From positions 1-64,000 of the forward strand of contig JAHBWG010000037.1 of assembly GCA_019637095.1 (NCBI GenBank): a stretch of DNA of 64,000 bases. The letters run 5' to 3'. The position numbers and the translations under genes are program-made. Shown piece by piece: positions 1 to 7,631 of this stretch. How positions within the stretch are numbered: the stretch's first letter is position 1; every line of letters starts with the position of its first letter. This DNA is from Sandaracinaceae bacterium (lineage in GTDB: Bacteria; Myxococcota_A; Polyangia; Polyangiales; Sandaracinaceae). The notes below the pieces were generated by a model, which was not told where the DNA came from, searched no databases, and worked only from the letters and a program-made list of their open reading frames with translations.

Positions 1-423
1 GAGAGCCGGCGCTCGCGCGAGGCCGCGCGACCCGCAGCGGCGGCGGCTGCCCCCGCGCCCGCCAACGCCCTCGAGCGCTTCCATCAGCTCCGCGAGCAGG
101 CGCGCGTCCACTTCCAGGCCGGCCGCTTCGGCCCGGCGGCGGAGGCGTACGAGCAGGCCACGCAGCTCAACCCGCGGCACGCGGGCAGCTTCGCCGGCCT
201 CGGCGCCGCGCGGATGGCGCAGGGCCGCCACGCCGACGCGATCCGCGCCTACCAGGCGGCGATCCGCCTCCAGCCCAGCACGGCGGGCTTCCACGCGGCG
301 CTCGGCCACGCCTACCAGCAGTCGGGTGATCGGAACCGCGCGCGCCAGGCGTTCCAGCGCGCCGTCGAGCTCGACCCGAACAACCAGGCCGCGCAGCGCG
401 GGCTCGCCGCCGTCGGCGGCTGA
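1..423 (+). CDS. TPR-repeat protein, C-terminal part (5' end outside window)
   Basis: The reading frame is open from base 1 to a TGA at 421-423, so only the last 140 residues are visible. An Ala/Pro-rich linker is followed by about three tetratricopeptide repeats. These show the expected spacing of small and aromatic residues (for example AAEAYEQATQLNPRHAGSF and ARQAFQRAVELDPNNQAA). TPRs are protein-binding helical scaffolds. The N-terminal domain, which would define the job of this protein, lies outside the window, so no function is assigned. The Ala/Pro linker suggests that the TPRs are a C-terminal module on a larger protein, as is common in myxobacterial regulators. Confidence 0.8.
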   Translation, partial: ESRRSREAARPAAAAAAPAPANALERFHQLREQARVHFQAGRFGPAAEAYEQATQLNPRHAGSFAGLGAARMAQGRHADAIRAYQAAIRLQPSTAGFHAALGHAYQQSGDRNRARQAFQRAVELDPNNQAAQRGLAAVGG

Positions 424-581
424 CGCCCAAGGGCCGCACGGGAATCACTAATCCGCCTCGGCGCCGGGGCATCCGCGCGGAGGCCGGGGAGGACTCCTCG
501 AAACACCGGCAGTATCCCTCGTCGTCCGCCCGGCCTCGGCGCCGCGACGCCGATCCGATCGAGTGACTCCTACGCGGCCTC

Positions 582-1217
582 TTACTCCGGCTCGTTCTCG
601 ACGATCCGGCGCACGCCGCGGGGCCGGTCCACCACCGTCTCGGGGCGCCCGGTCTCTTCCTTGGCGAGCGGGGCGGCGCGCCGCCCCGCGTTCGCGAGGG
701 CGGCCGGCGCGACGGCCGGGTCGAGCTCGAAGCAGAGCTTGCCGTCGCGCAGCCGCACCGCGCCCGCGCCCGCCTCGACGAGCCCGGCCTCCGCGCGCAT
801 CCAGAGCGCCACGAGCTCGTCATCGAGCGTCTCGACCTCGCCGCGCAGCTGCTCCGCGTCGGCGACGTCGAGCCCGAGCACGGCGTCGACCCACACGTCC
901 CAGCCGACGACCGAGCGACCGCGCCAGACGCGCATCTGCGCGGACTCGGAGAGCTCGCGCGCGAGCTCCTCTCGATCGCCCGCCGCGGCCGCGGCGAGGA
1001 TGCGATCCTGCCGCGCCTCGCAGACCGCGCGCGCGTCGCGGTTCGCGACGCCGGGCACGAGCACGACCGGCCGCGGATCGTCGAGCCGCTTGCGCGTCGT
1101 GCGCCGCCAGAGCGCGTCGTCGTCGCCTCCCGCGAACGCGCGCAGGTGCTCCGGCATCGGCTTTCGATCCGAGGCTCGGCGTCGGACGACTCTCTGTCCC
1201 TTCTTGGGGCCCGCCAT
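582..1217 (-). CDS. conserved-looking hypothetical protein, 211 aa
   Basis: A soluble protein of unknown function starting at ATG 1217. The open frame continues upstream through rplU, but that part is a shadow of the ribosomal genes. The N-terminus is very basic ([14 protein letters not shown]), followed by a mostly helical, acidic body with many E, D and L residues. No signal peptide, membrane segment or known motif was recognised. The 3' end converges on the TPR gene across a 158-bp gap in which I see nothing notable. It diverges from rplU, so the 153 bp between the two starts must hold promoters for both. Codon bias matches its neighbours, so the gene is probably real. Confidence 0.65.
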   Translation of the reverse strand: MAGPKKGQRVVRRRASDRKPMPEHLRAFAGGDDDALWRRTTRKRLDDPRPVVLVPGVANRDARAVCEARQDRILAAAAAGDREELARELSESAQMRVWRGRSVVGWDVWVDAVLGLDVADAEQLRGEVETLDDELVALWMRAEAGLVEAGAGAVRLRDGKLCFELDPAVAPAALANAGRRAAPLAKEETGRPETVVDRPRGVRRIVENEPE

Positions 1218-1288
1218 CGCGCCCGGGATAGTCCAGGCGCCGCGCCGGGGCAAAGCGAGCGCGGTCGAAGGGCCCCCGAGAAATCGGC

Positions 1289-1316
1289 TTGCTCCTCCCC
1301 GCCGGCTCTGTAAAGT
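1289..1316 (+). promoter_or_regulatory. sigma-70-type promoter for rplU-rpmA
   Basis: TTGCTC (1289-1294) and TAAAGT (1311-1316) are separated by 16 bp and lie 54 bp upstream of the rplU ATG. The A/T-richness of the -10 stands out in this sequence. The match to the housekeeping consensus is good. The transcription start, probably near 1323, is inferred. Confidence 0.5.
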
Positions 1317-1370
1317 ACCGGCCCCCCACGGCGCCGGGACGTCTCGGGCCGTATGCAAGAGGGCAACGAC

Positions 1371-1679
1371 ATGTACGCAGTGATCAGGACGGGCGGCAAG
1401 CAGTACCGCGTCGCAGCAGGCGACCGGATTCGCGTGGAGAAGCTTCCGGGCGAGGTGGGCTCCGAGCTCACGCTCGACGAGGTGCTGATGCTCGGCGGCG
1501 ACAAGGTCGCGGTCGGCAGCCCGACCGTCGGCGGCGCCTCCGTGAAGGCGAAGATCGTGGCGCAGGATCGCGCCAAGAAGGTGATCGTCTTCAAGTACCG
1601 CCGCCGCACCGGCTGGCGGAAGAAGTACGGCCACCGTCAGCCGTTCACCGAGCTCGAGATCACGGGCGTCTCGGCCTGA
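1371..1679 (+). CDS. rplU: 50S ribosomal protein L21
   Basis: Ribosomal protein L21, a component of the large subunit that binds 23S rRNA. The 102-residue length is normal. The N-terminus [14 protein letters not shown] and the C-terminal basic segment with [14 protein letters not shown] are diagnostic. An in-frame ATG at 1353 exists, but the ATG at 1371 matches the family start and has an AGAGG Shine-Dalgarno sequence about 8 nt upstream. It is followed 10 bp later by rpmA, the near-universal rplU-rpmA order, and both are probably read from the promoter at 1289-1316. Confidence 0.98.
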   Translation: MYAVIRTGGKQYRVAAGDRIRVEKLPGEVGSELTLDEVLMLGGDKVAVGSPTVGGASVKAKIVAQDRAKKVIVFKYRRRTGWRKKYGHRQPFTELEITGVSA

Positions 1680-1689
1680 GGAGGAAGCG

Positions 1690-1944
1690 ATGGCGCACAA
1701 GAAGGGACAGGGCTCGTCGCGCAACGGGCGGGACTCGAACGCGCAGTACCGTGGGGTGAAGGTCTCCGGCGGCCAGGCGGTCACCGCGGGCAGCATCCTC
1801 GTGCGCCAGGTGGGCACGACGTTCCACCCCGGCGCCAACGTCGGCGTGGGCAAGGACTACACGCTCTGGTCGCGGATCGACGGCGTCGTGAAGTTCGAGC
1901 GCTGGGGCCGCGACCGCCAGCGCGTCGCGGTCTACGCCGTCTGA
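1690..1944 (+). CDS. rpmA: 50S ribosomal protein L27
   Basis: Ribosomal protein L27, whose N-terminal tail reaches the peptidyl-transferase centre. The 84-residue protein begins [16 protein letters not shown] and contains the family signature [19 protein letters not shown], which pairs with the C-terminal acceptor-stem binding part. There is no N-terminal extension of the Firmicute type that needs cleavage. GAGGAAG lies just before the ATG. The gene ends 7 nt before the first hairpin of a multi-hairpin repeat element (1952-2195) that may form its transcript 3' end. Confidence 0.98.
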   Translation: MAHKKGQGSSRNGRDSNAQYRGVKVSGGQAVTAGSILVRQVGTTFHPGANVGVGKDYTLWSRIDGVVKFERWGRDRQRVAVYAV

Positions 1945-1951
1945 CTTGCTG

Positions 1952-2195
1952 GAGGGGCTGTTCCAGCCCCTCGCCCCATGCGGCAAAGCCGCATGGGGCC
2001 CCCCTCCCAAGACGAACGCGGCGGAGCCGCGTTCGACCCCATCGCGGGGCGATGGGGCCCCCTCGGCCAACGGCCATCGCGCAGCGATGGCCTGGCCTCG
2101 ATGGCGCGTGGGCGCTTGTGGGGCCCCCTCGGCCAACGGCCATCGCGCAGCGATGGCCTGGGCGCTCGGGGACGATCCTCGTCATCGCGTCATTC
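1952..2195 (+). repeat. multi-hairpin palindromic repeat element, copy 1
   Basis: This gene-free stretch of 330 bp (1945-2274) is filled by successive palindromes. H1 is GAGGGGCTG-TTC-CAGCCCCTC (1952-1972). H2 has an 11-bp stem with loop AAA (1974-1998). H3 is CGAACGCGGC-GGA-GCCGCGTTCG (2013-2035). H4 is CCCCATCG/CGATGGGG (2037-2057). H5 is GGCCATCGC-GCA-GCGATGGCC (2072-2092). H5 recurs inside an exact 43-bp direct repeat (2053-2095 and 2119-2161). The tail carries the small GACGA-TCC-TCGTC hairpin (2171-2183). The same modules in the same order occur at 40.7-40.9 and 51.2-51.4 kb. Short open frames crossing this region are not genes. Confidence 0.9.
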
Positions 2196-2274
2196 CGTGA
2201 GGCGCCTGCCTCGCCTCATGGAGAATCGCGGCGCGTTCGGGATCGTGGGCTCGGGCGTGGTACGCTCACGCTGA

Positions 2275-3762
2275 GTGCAGCTGCCGCTCCCGATCCCGGA
2301 TCTGCCGCCGGATCAGGCCCCCAGCGAGGTCCCGCCGCGCCAGCGGGTCTACGTCAACCGGAACCTCCGGCTCGACTGCATCACCGCGGTCGGCTTCGAC
2401 ATGGACTACACGCTGGCGATCTACGACCAGCGCGCCATGGACCGGCTGAGCATCGACGCGACGGTCCGCAAGCTGGTCGTCGAGCTCGGCTACCCCGAGT
2501 GCCTCCTCGACGCGGCGTTCCGCACCGACTTCCCGATCCGCGGCCTGCTCGTCGATCGCGAGCTCGGGAACGTCCTCAAGATGGACCGCTACCGGTACGT
2601 CAAGAAGGCGTACCACGGGATGCGCGAGCTCTCGCGCGAGGAGCGGCACAAGCTCTACCACTCGCGGCCGATCCGCCCGGGCAGCGCGCGCTACCACTGG
2701 GTCGACACGCTCTACGGGCTGAGCGAGGTGACGCTGTTCGCCGGCGCGATCGAGGCGCTCGAGCGCGTCGGCACCGAGGTGGACCGCGGCAAGCTCTTCG
2801 ACGACATCCGGCGCAGCATCGACCTCGCACACCAGGACGGCTCGATCCTGGACCGCATCACGTCGCACAAGGAATTCTACTTGCGCCGTGATCCGGACCT
2901 CCCGGCCGCGCTGCATCGGCTCAAGAGCGTGGGCAAGCGCCTGTTCCTCGTGACGAACAGCCACGCGGCGTACACCGAGGAGGTCATGGCGTACCTGTTC
3001 CAGGGCTACCTCAACGGGTACTCGTCGTGGCGCGCCTTCTTCGACGTGATCGTGACCGCCGCGAAGAAGCCCGACTTCTTCCGCCGCGACGATCTCTCGT
3101 TCGTCACGGCGACCGGCGCGCGCGCCGAGTCGCTCGAGCGCGGCGTGATCTACGCGGGCGGCTGTCTCAGCGAGCTCGCCCGCCTCGGCGAGCTCGAGGG
3201 CGACTCGGTCCTCTACGTGGGCGATCACATCTATGGCGACGTCCTGCGCGCGAAGAAAGAGAGCGCGTGGCGGACGATGATGATCATCCAGGAGATGGAC
3301 CGCGAGCTCGAGGTGCACGAGGAGGTCACTCCGCTGCTCGACCGCATGGACCAGCTCGAGGCGATCGGCGACGTGCTGCACGAGGAGCTGCGCTTTCGCA
3401 CCGCGAGGCTGAAGCAGCTCGGTCGCGACCTCGAGCGCGCTCGCGAGGAGGGCCTCGCGACGACGGAGATCGGCGCGCGCCGCGTGCACCACCGGCGCCT
3501 CGTCGAGCGCCTCAAGACGCGCCTGCGCGATCTGTCGGCAGAGCTCGAGGAGCTCGAGGTGCGCGTCGACCGCGCCTTCCATCCGTACTGGGGCTCGCTG
3601 TTCAAGGCGGGGCCCGAGGTCAGCCTCTTCGGCGATCAGGTCGAGCAGTACGCGTGCCTCTACACCGATCGCGTGTCGAACATCGCGCGCTACAGCCCGC
3701 TGCACTACTTCCGCAGCCCCCGCGACCGGATGCCCCACGAGCTCGGCGCGAGCGCCGAGTGA
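2275..3762 (+). CDS. HAD-superfamily 5'-nucleotidase (cN-II / PF05761 type)
   Basis: A cytosolic nucleotidase of the HAD-IG family (PF05761), expected to dephosphorylate purine mononucleotides such as IMP and GMP. The 495-residue length fits. Motif I is FDMDYTLAIY at residues 41-50, with D42 as nucleophile and D44 as general acid. Motif II is seen in LFLVTNSH, and motif IV in VLYVGDHIYGDV. The Arg/Glu-rich helical segment near residues 370-440 resembles the helical insertion of cN-II enzymes. The start is GTG 2275; TACGCT lies 8 nt before it and no Shine-Dalgarno sequence is visible, so the mRNA may be leaderless. The stop is immediately followed by repeat element A. Confidence 0.85.
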   Translation: MQLPLPIPDLPPDQAPSEVPPRQRVYVNRNLRLDCITAVGFDMDYTLAIYDQRAMDRLSIDATVRKLVVELGYPECLLDAAFRTDFPIRGLLVDRELGNVLKMDRYRYVKKAYHGMRELSREERHKLYHSRPIRPGSARYHWVDTLYGLSEVTLFAGAIEALERVGTEVDRGKLFDDIRRSIDLAHQDGSILDRITSHKEFYLRRDPDLPAALHRLKSVGKRLFLVTNSHAAYTEEVMAYLFQGYLNGYSSWRAFFDVIVTAAKKPDFFRRDDLSFVTATGARAESLERGVIYAGGCLSELARLGELEGDSVLYVGDHIYGDVLRAKKESAWRTMMIIQEMDRELEVHEEVTPLLDRMDQLEAIGDVLHEELRFRTARLKQLGRDLERAREEGLATTEIGARRVHHRRLVERLKTRLRDLSAELEELEVRVDRAFHPYWGSLFKAGPEVSLFGDQVEQYACLYTDRVSNIARYSPLHYFRSPRDRMPHELGASAE

Positions 3763-3765
3763 AAT

Positions 3766-3856
3766 CGGCGGAGCGCGGCGATCGCCGCGCCGATCGGCGC
3801 CACTTCGCCGCTCCGTCGCCGTAAGTACGCGAGATCACGACCACCGATCTCCGGCA
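3766..3856 (+). repeat. 90-bp palindromic repeat element A
   Basis: The element begins 3 nt after the 5'-nucleotidase stop codon. It contains the perfect 18-bp palindrome GCGCGGCGATCGCCGCGC (3773-3790), then GATCGGCGCCAC, GTAAGTACGCGAGATCA and GATCTCCGGC. A second copy in the opposite orientation lies at 22536-22627 and matches block by block. In both cases the palindrome end is nearest to the stop codon of the upstream gene. Confidence 0.85.
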
Positions 3857-3878
3857 TGGCGTGTGCCGAGGCCGAGGC

Positions 3879-4214
3879 ATGCGCCTCTGGCTCCTCCTCG
3901 TCACCACGGCGGTCGCGGGGTGCTCTCCCGCCGCCGCGGCGGCGTGGGTGCCCGCGGTCCGCGCGCGGGCCGTGCTCGTCGAGGCCGAGCGCGGGAGCGC
4001 GCGCTCGCGCGGCGAGTCGTGGAGCTGGTCGGTGAGCGTCGACGCGTCGTGGCCGCTCGACCGGGTCGGGGCCGAAGGGCTCGCGCAGCGCGAGCCGCCG
4101 CGGGCGGTGGCGTGGCCACGCCAGCGCGGGTGCGCGAGCGAGCCGCTCTGCGCGTGGGAGCGAAGGGCGCGCGTCCGCGCGCTCGAACGGCTGAGAACGA
4201 GGAGGACGAGATGA
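3879..4214 (+). CDS. small predicted lipoprotein, 111 aa
   Basis: The N-terminus MRLWLLLVTTAVAGCS is a classical lipoprotein signal peptide with lipobox VAGC, so the mature protein should be lipid-anchored at Cys15. The mature part is short, with a Trp/Ser stretch (ESWSWSVSVDASWPL), two Cys residues near the end and an Arg-rich tail. The function is unknown. ATG 3879 was chosen over upstream GTG codons because it starts the signal peptide. The stop overlaps the next ATG (ATGA at 4211-4214), indicating translational coupling. Confidence 0.65.
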   Translation: MRLWLLLVTTAVAGCSPAAAAAWVPAVRARAVLVEAERGSARSRGESWSWSVSVDASWPLDRVGAEGLAQREPPRAVAWPRQRGCASEPLCAWERRARVRALERLRTRRTR

Positions 4215-4816
4215 CGAAGCATGCATGGATGGGGCTCTGTCTCGCGCTCGCGGCGTGGGCGGCGCCCGCGGCGGCGCAGCCGGCGGTGTCCGAGGCGCAG
4301 ATCGAGCGCGCGCTCTGGCGCTACCGGCGCGAGCCGTCACCCGAACGCGTCGTGCGCGCGGCGCTCGCGGCGCGCAGCGCGACGCCGGGCCGCATCCGCG
4401 ACGCGATCGACCGCGCGCGCGCCACCGGCTGGCTCCCGACGGCGAGCGGCGCGGTGCGGCGCGGGCAGGCGATCGACCTGCGCGCGCTGGTCGGCGACGA
4501 CACCCGCACCAACGTGGCGACCGACGACAACCTGATGCTCGAGGCGCGGCTCTCGTTCCGCTTCGATCGCATCGCGTTCGCGCCGGAGGAGCCGCGCCTG
4601 ATGCGTGAGCTGCGCGCGGCCGAGGACGCCGAGCGCGGGCTCTCTGCCACCGTCGTCGCGCTCTACTTCGAACGGCGCCGCCTGCAGCTCGAGCGCGATC
4701 TTCTCGGTCTCGCCGACGTCACGCGCTGGGTGCGCGTGCTCGAGATCGAGGCGCTCCTCGACGCGCTGACCGGCGGCGCGTACTCCCGCATGCTCCGGCG
4801 CCCGCCACCGAGCTGA
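4211..4816 (+). CDS. secreted protein of unknown function, 201 aa
   Basis: It starts at ATG 4211 with GGAGG 5 nt upstream and overlaps the stop of the lipoprotein gene by 4 bp. The first 20 residues (LCLALAAWAAPAAAQ) form a Sec signal peptide with a likely cleavage after AAA-Q. The mature part has a helical section (residues 20-80), a short beta-like section ending LEARLSFRFDRIAF near residue 120, and an Arg/Glu/Leu-rich helical tail. This pattern could be a periplasmic or outer-membrane-associated protein. No family was recognised. It probably works with the preceding lipoprotein. Confidence 0.7.
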   Translation: MTKHAWMGLCLALAAWAAPAAAQPAVSEAQIERALWRYRREPSPERVVRAALAARSATPGRIRDAIDRARATGWLPTASGAVRRGQAIDLRALVGDDTRTNVATDDNLMLEARLSFRFDRIAFAPEEPRLMRELRAAEDAERGLSATVVALYFERRRLQLERDLLGLADVTRWVRVLEIEALLDALTGGAYSRMLRRPPPS

Positions 4817-4895
4817 CGCGCGGACCCTCTGACGCGCTGACGCGCGCGCTCTTTACCGCCGGGGCGTTCTCTCGCATCATCGAGCTCGCGTCCCC

Positions 4896-5234
4896 ATGAG
4901 CCTCGAGCACCGAAAGCACACGCGCTACGCGGTCGAGATCGCCGCGGAGGTCACCGTCGGTCCCGAGACCGTCGCGGCCGCGACGCAGAACGTCTCCGAG
5001 GGCGGCGCCGCGCTCACGCTCGACGTCGCGCTCGACGAGGGTATGACGTTCGCCGTGACGCTCTACCTCACGCAGGACGGCATCGAGGATCCCGACCGCG
5101 AGCCGTTCGAGTCCAAGGCCACGGTCGCTTGGGTCCGCGCGAGCGACGGGCGCTACCTCGCCGGGGTCGCCTTCGTCAGCCCGAGCCCTGCGCAGCGCGC
5201 GCGTCTGCGCGAGTTCCTCGCCGCGACCCGGTGA
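4896..5234 (+). CDS. PilZ domain protein (c-di-GMP receptor type)
   Basis: A single-domain PilZ protein of 112 residues. Both c-di-GMP motifs are present: RKHTR at residues 6-10 (RxxxR) and NVSEGG near residue 30 ((D/N)xSxxG). It should therefore be able to bind c-di-GMP and act as an adaptor in motility, secretion or gene control; the partner is unknown. There is no signal peptide. Its 3' end overlaps the convergent M50 protease gene by 59 bp, so the last residues are encoded opposite that gene's C-terminus. Confidence 0.9.
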   Translation: MSLEHRKHTRYAVEIAAEVTVGPETVAAATQNVSEGGAALTLDVALDEGMTFAVTLYLTQDGIEDPDREPFESKATVAWVRASDGRYLAGVAFVSPSPAQRARLREFLAATR

Positions 5235-6060
5235 GCGAGCTCGGTCCGCGGGCGAGGCGTGACAAGACGCGCTCGGGCAACGCCCGCCCCTCGACGTCGG
5301 CGTCGACGCGCTCGAGCGTGGCGATCATCACCGCGCGCAGGTGAGGGTCGTCGCCGAGCGCGGCGTACGCCTCCTCACACGCGGCGAGCGCGCTCGCCTC
5401 GTCGCGCGCGCCGCGCACGCGGGCCTCGTGCGCGGCGCGCAGCTCGGCCGCGAAGCTCGCCGCCGGTCGCACCAGGCTGGCGAGCACGCCCATCCCGTCC
5501 GAGAGGCTGGTCCCGCGCTCCGTCTCGACCCGGCGCGGCACGAGGTTCAGCCCCGCGCCCAGCGTCGCCGCGATCGCCACCGCCTGCAGCGCGATGACGC
5601 CGACCGCGTCGGTGCGCGCGAAGAGCACCTCGGGCCCGAGCGCGAGCGCGATCCCGCCGACGAGGGCGAGCTCCGCGAGCGGCCCCGCCGCATAGACCAG
5701 CGCGCTCCTGAGGCGGATGCCCTCGAGGCGGCGCGGCGCGGGGACGACGTAGCCGCCGAGCGGGTAGGTCTTGAGCACGAACGGGACGCCCCACACCTCG
5801 AACGAGAGCGCCTCGCGGCCGAAGCCCACGACGATCTGCTCCACGCGCCAGCCGACGAGGCGCGCCGCCACGGCGTGCCCGAGCTCGTGCAGCGCGATCA
5901 GCGGGAACCAAGAGAGCAGCATGAAGACCGGCGCGAGCTTGGCGGGCTCGTAGTCGTCGACGACGATCGCGCCGAGCGCGCCGAGCGCGAGCAGGAACGC
6001 GGCCGCGAGGATCCAGCGCTCGTTCCCGCGGGGCTCGCGATCGGGGGCGGGGTCGTGCAC
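5176..6060 (-). CDS. M50-family (site-2-type) membrane metalloprotease
   Basis: A polytopic membrane protein of 294 residues. The zinc-binding HELGH motif is at residues 58-62 inside a hydrophobic segment (WFPLIALHELGHAVAARL). The second metal ligand region appears as LNLVP followed by SLSDG near residues 175-190. There are hydrophobic segments at about 16-36, 42-62, 115-140 and 150-178. There is no PDZ domain, unlike RseP. The C-terminal third is a soluble helical region. Family members cleave membrane-bound substrates; the substrate here is unknown. GTG 6060 is preceded by TAGAGT 9 nt upstream and has no Shine-Dalgarno sequence. It diverges from the LCM-type methyltransferase gene, with 25 bp between the starts. 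Confidence 0.85.
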   Translation of the reverse strand: MHDPAPDREPRGNERWILAAAFLLALGALGAIVVDDYEPAKLAPVFMLLSWFPLIALHELGHAVAARLVGWRVEQIVVGFGREALSFEVWGVPFVLKTYPLGGYVVPAPRRLEGIRLRSALVYAAGPLAELALVGGIALALGPEVLFARTDAVGVIALQAVAIAATLGAGLNLVPRRVETERGTSLSDGMGVLASLVRPAASFAAELRAAHEARVRGARDEASALAACEEAYAALGDDPHLRAVMIATLERVDADVEGRALPERVLSRLARGPSSLTGSRRGTRADARAAQGSG

Positions 6061-6068
6061 GGCTCGTG

Positions 6069-6075
6069 TACTCTA
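6069..6075. promoter_or_regulatory. overlapping divergent -10 elements
   Basis: The 7-bp stretch TACTCTA reads TACTCT on the + strand (11 nt before ATG 6086) and TAGAGT on the - strand (9 nt before GTG 6060). Only 25 bp separate the two start codons, so two back-to-back promoters giving near-leaderless mRNAs would have to share this sequence and could not both be occupied at once. This is inference from spacing. Confidence 0.4.
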
Positions 6076-6085
6076 GCGTCCGCCG

Positions 6086-6919
6086 ATGGCGCGCGGGAGC
6101 GAGCACGACGCGACGGACGACGAGCGGATCGCGCCGACCGGGCACTACACCGCGTACGTGTGGCACCACCTCGGCATGCCGAACGCCGAGCTGTTCGTCA
6201 CGCCGCTCGGCCGCGCCCTGTTCTGGGGCTTCCGCGTGTCGGGCGAGGGGCTCCTCACCTGGGCGCCGTTCGCGCCTTCGATGACGCAGTACCTCGACTA
6301 CCGACACCGCGCGTTCGAGCGCGCGCTCGAGCAGAGCGAGCCCGACCTCGTCGTCGAGCTCGGCGCGGGGCTCTCGCGGCGCGGCGTGACGTGGGCGAGC
6401 CGAGGGACGCGCTACGTAGAGGTCGACCTCGCGCCGATGGTCCGCGCCAAGCAGCGGCTGATCGACGCGCGCTCGAGCGCGGCGCTGCGCGCGGCGATCC
6501 GCGGGCGCCTCGAGCACGTCGCGCGGGACGTCCTGTCCGAGGACTTCGGCGACTGGCTCGCCGAGGCGCTGCGCGGGGCGCGCCGGCCGGCGGTGATCGC
6601 GGAGGGCGTCTTGACGTACTTCACGCCCGCCGATCGACGAAGGCTGGTGGGCACGATCGCGCGGGCGCTCGCGGGCCGCGGCGTCTTCGCGGCGGAGCTG
6701 CGCGTGCGCGGCTCGGGCGCGTCGGCCGGCGCGCTCGGCGCGCTGCGCGGCGCGATCCGGCTCGTGACGCGCGGGCGCGGGGCCGGCGAGGAGGAGCCCT
6801 CGCACGAGGCGTCGCGCGCGCTCTTCGAAGGCGCCGGGCTCGTCGACGTGCGCGCGGTCGAGCCGCCGCCGGGTGCCCCGCTCCCGGCGCGCGTCTGGGT
6901 CGGGCGCGGCGGCGCGTGA
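6086..6919 (+). CDS. class I SAM-dependent methyltransferase, LCM family-like
   Basis: This 277-residue protein resembles the leucine carboxyl methyltransferase superfamily (PF04072), whose bacterial members are mostly O-methyltransferases of unknown or secondary-metabolite substrates. The SAM-binding motif I is VVELGAGLSRRG near residues 88-99. It is followed by YVEVDLAPM (motif post I), an acidic VARDVLSEDF segment, and VIAEGVLTYF (motif IV region). The N-terminal segment GHYTAYVWHHLGM resembles the substrate-lid region of the family. The substrate cannot be told from the sequence. It is followed 46 bp later by the FrnE-like gene on the same strand. Confidence 0.8.
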   Translation: MARGSEHDATDDERIAPTGHYTAYVWHHLGMPNAELFVTPLGRALFWGFRVSGEGLLTWAPFAPSMTQYLDYRHRAFERALEQSEPDLVVELGAGLSRRGVTWASRGTRYVEVDLAPMVRAKQRLIDARSSAALRAAIRGRLEHVARDVLSEDFGDWLAEALRGARRPAVIAEGVLTYFTPADRRRLVGTIARALAGRGVFAAELRVRGSGASAGALGALRGAIRLVTRGRGAGEEEPSHEASRALFEGAGLVDVRAVEPPPGAPLPARVWVGRGGA

Positions 6920-6965
6920 GCGTCACCCTGGCCGCGTCGCGCGGCTTGCCCCACGATCGGCGCAC

Positions 6966-7628
6966 ATGACCGAGCACCTGCGCGTCGACGTCTGGTCCGA
7001 CGTCGTCTGTCCCTTCTGCTTCATCGGCAAGCGCCGGCTCGAGGCCGCGCTCGCGGCGTTCGCGCACGCGGCCCGCGTCGACGTCGTCTGGCGCTCGTTC
7101 GAGCTCGACCCGTCCGCGCCCCGCGAGCCAGAGGAGGGCTCGCTCGCGGAGCGGCTCGCCGCCAAGTACGGTACGAGCGTGCGCGAGGCGGAGGCGCGCA
7201 TGGCCCACGTCACCGACAGCGCGCGGGCCGACGGGATCGAGATGCGCCTCGACCTCGCGCGCCCGACGGGCACGTTCGACGCGCACCGCCTCCTGCACCT
7301 CGCGCGCGCGAGCGGGGTGGGGGACGCGATGAACGAGCGGCTCTTCTGCGCGTACTTCACCGAGGGTGCGCGCCTCGCCGACCACGCGGTGCTCGTCGCG
7401 CTGGCGGCGGACGTCGGGCTCCCGCCGGACGAGGTCACGGCGACGCTCGCGAGCGAGGGCTACGCGCGCGAGGTGCGCGCCGACGAGGCCGAGGCGGCCG
7501 CGCTCGGGATCCGCGGCGTGCCGTGCTTCGTCCTGGGCGGGCGCTTCGCGGTCAGCGGCGCGCAGCCCGTCGAGACGTTCGAGCGCGCGCTCGAGCGCGC
7601 GTGGAGCGAGCTCGTCGAGCCCGCGTGA
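6966..7628 (+). CDS. DsbA-family oxidoreductase, FrnE-like
   Basis: A cytoplasmic thioredoxin-fold protein of 220 residues in the FrnE subgroup of DsbA-like proteins. The N-terminal signature is VWSDVVCPFCFIGKRRLE with a CPFC active site, so the redox pair is intact. The cis-Pro loop is seen in IRGVPCFVLGGRFAVSGAQ near the C-terminus. Family members catalyse thiol-disulphide exchange or isomerisation and one is implicated in polyketide biosynthesis. There is no signal peptide, so it acts in the cytoplasm. ATG 6966 was chosen because the family N-terminus begins there. It may be co-transcribed with the upstream methyltransferase. Confidence 0.9.
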   Translation: MTEHLRVDVWSDVVCPFCFIGKRRLEAALAAFAHAARVDVVWRSFELDPSAPREPEEGSLAERLAAKYGTSVREAEARMAHVTDSARADGIEMRLDLARPTGTFDAHRLLHLARASGVGDAMNERLFCAYFTEGARLADHAVLVALAADVGLPPDEVTATLASEGYAREVRADEAEAAALGIRGVPCFVLGGRFAVSGAQPVETFERALERAWSELVEPA

Positions 7629-7631
7629 GCA

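Noticed and set aside
582-1853. Extended version (423 codons) of the - strand gene next to rplU
   Set aside because: The extra N-terminal part is antisense to rplU and rpmA. The ATG at 1217 leaves a normal divergent promoter region.
1946-2274. Several short frames through the multi-hairpin element, some with the peptide pattern MTRIVP or GxHRAAMAWP
   Set aside because: The same peptides recur only because the DNA repeats recur; they change strand and frame and have no conserved start.
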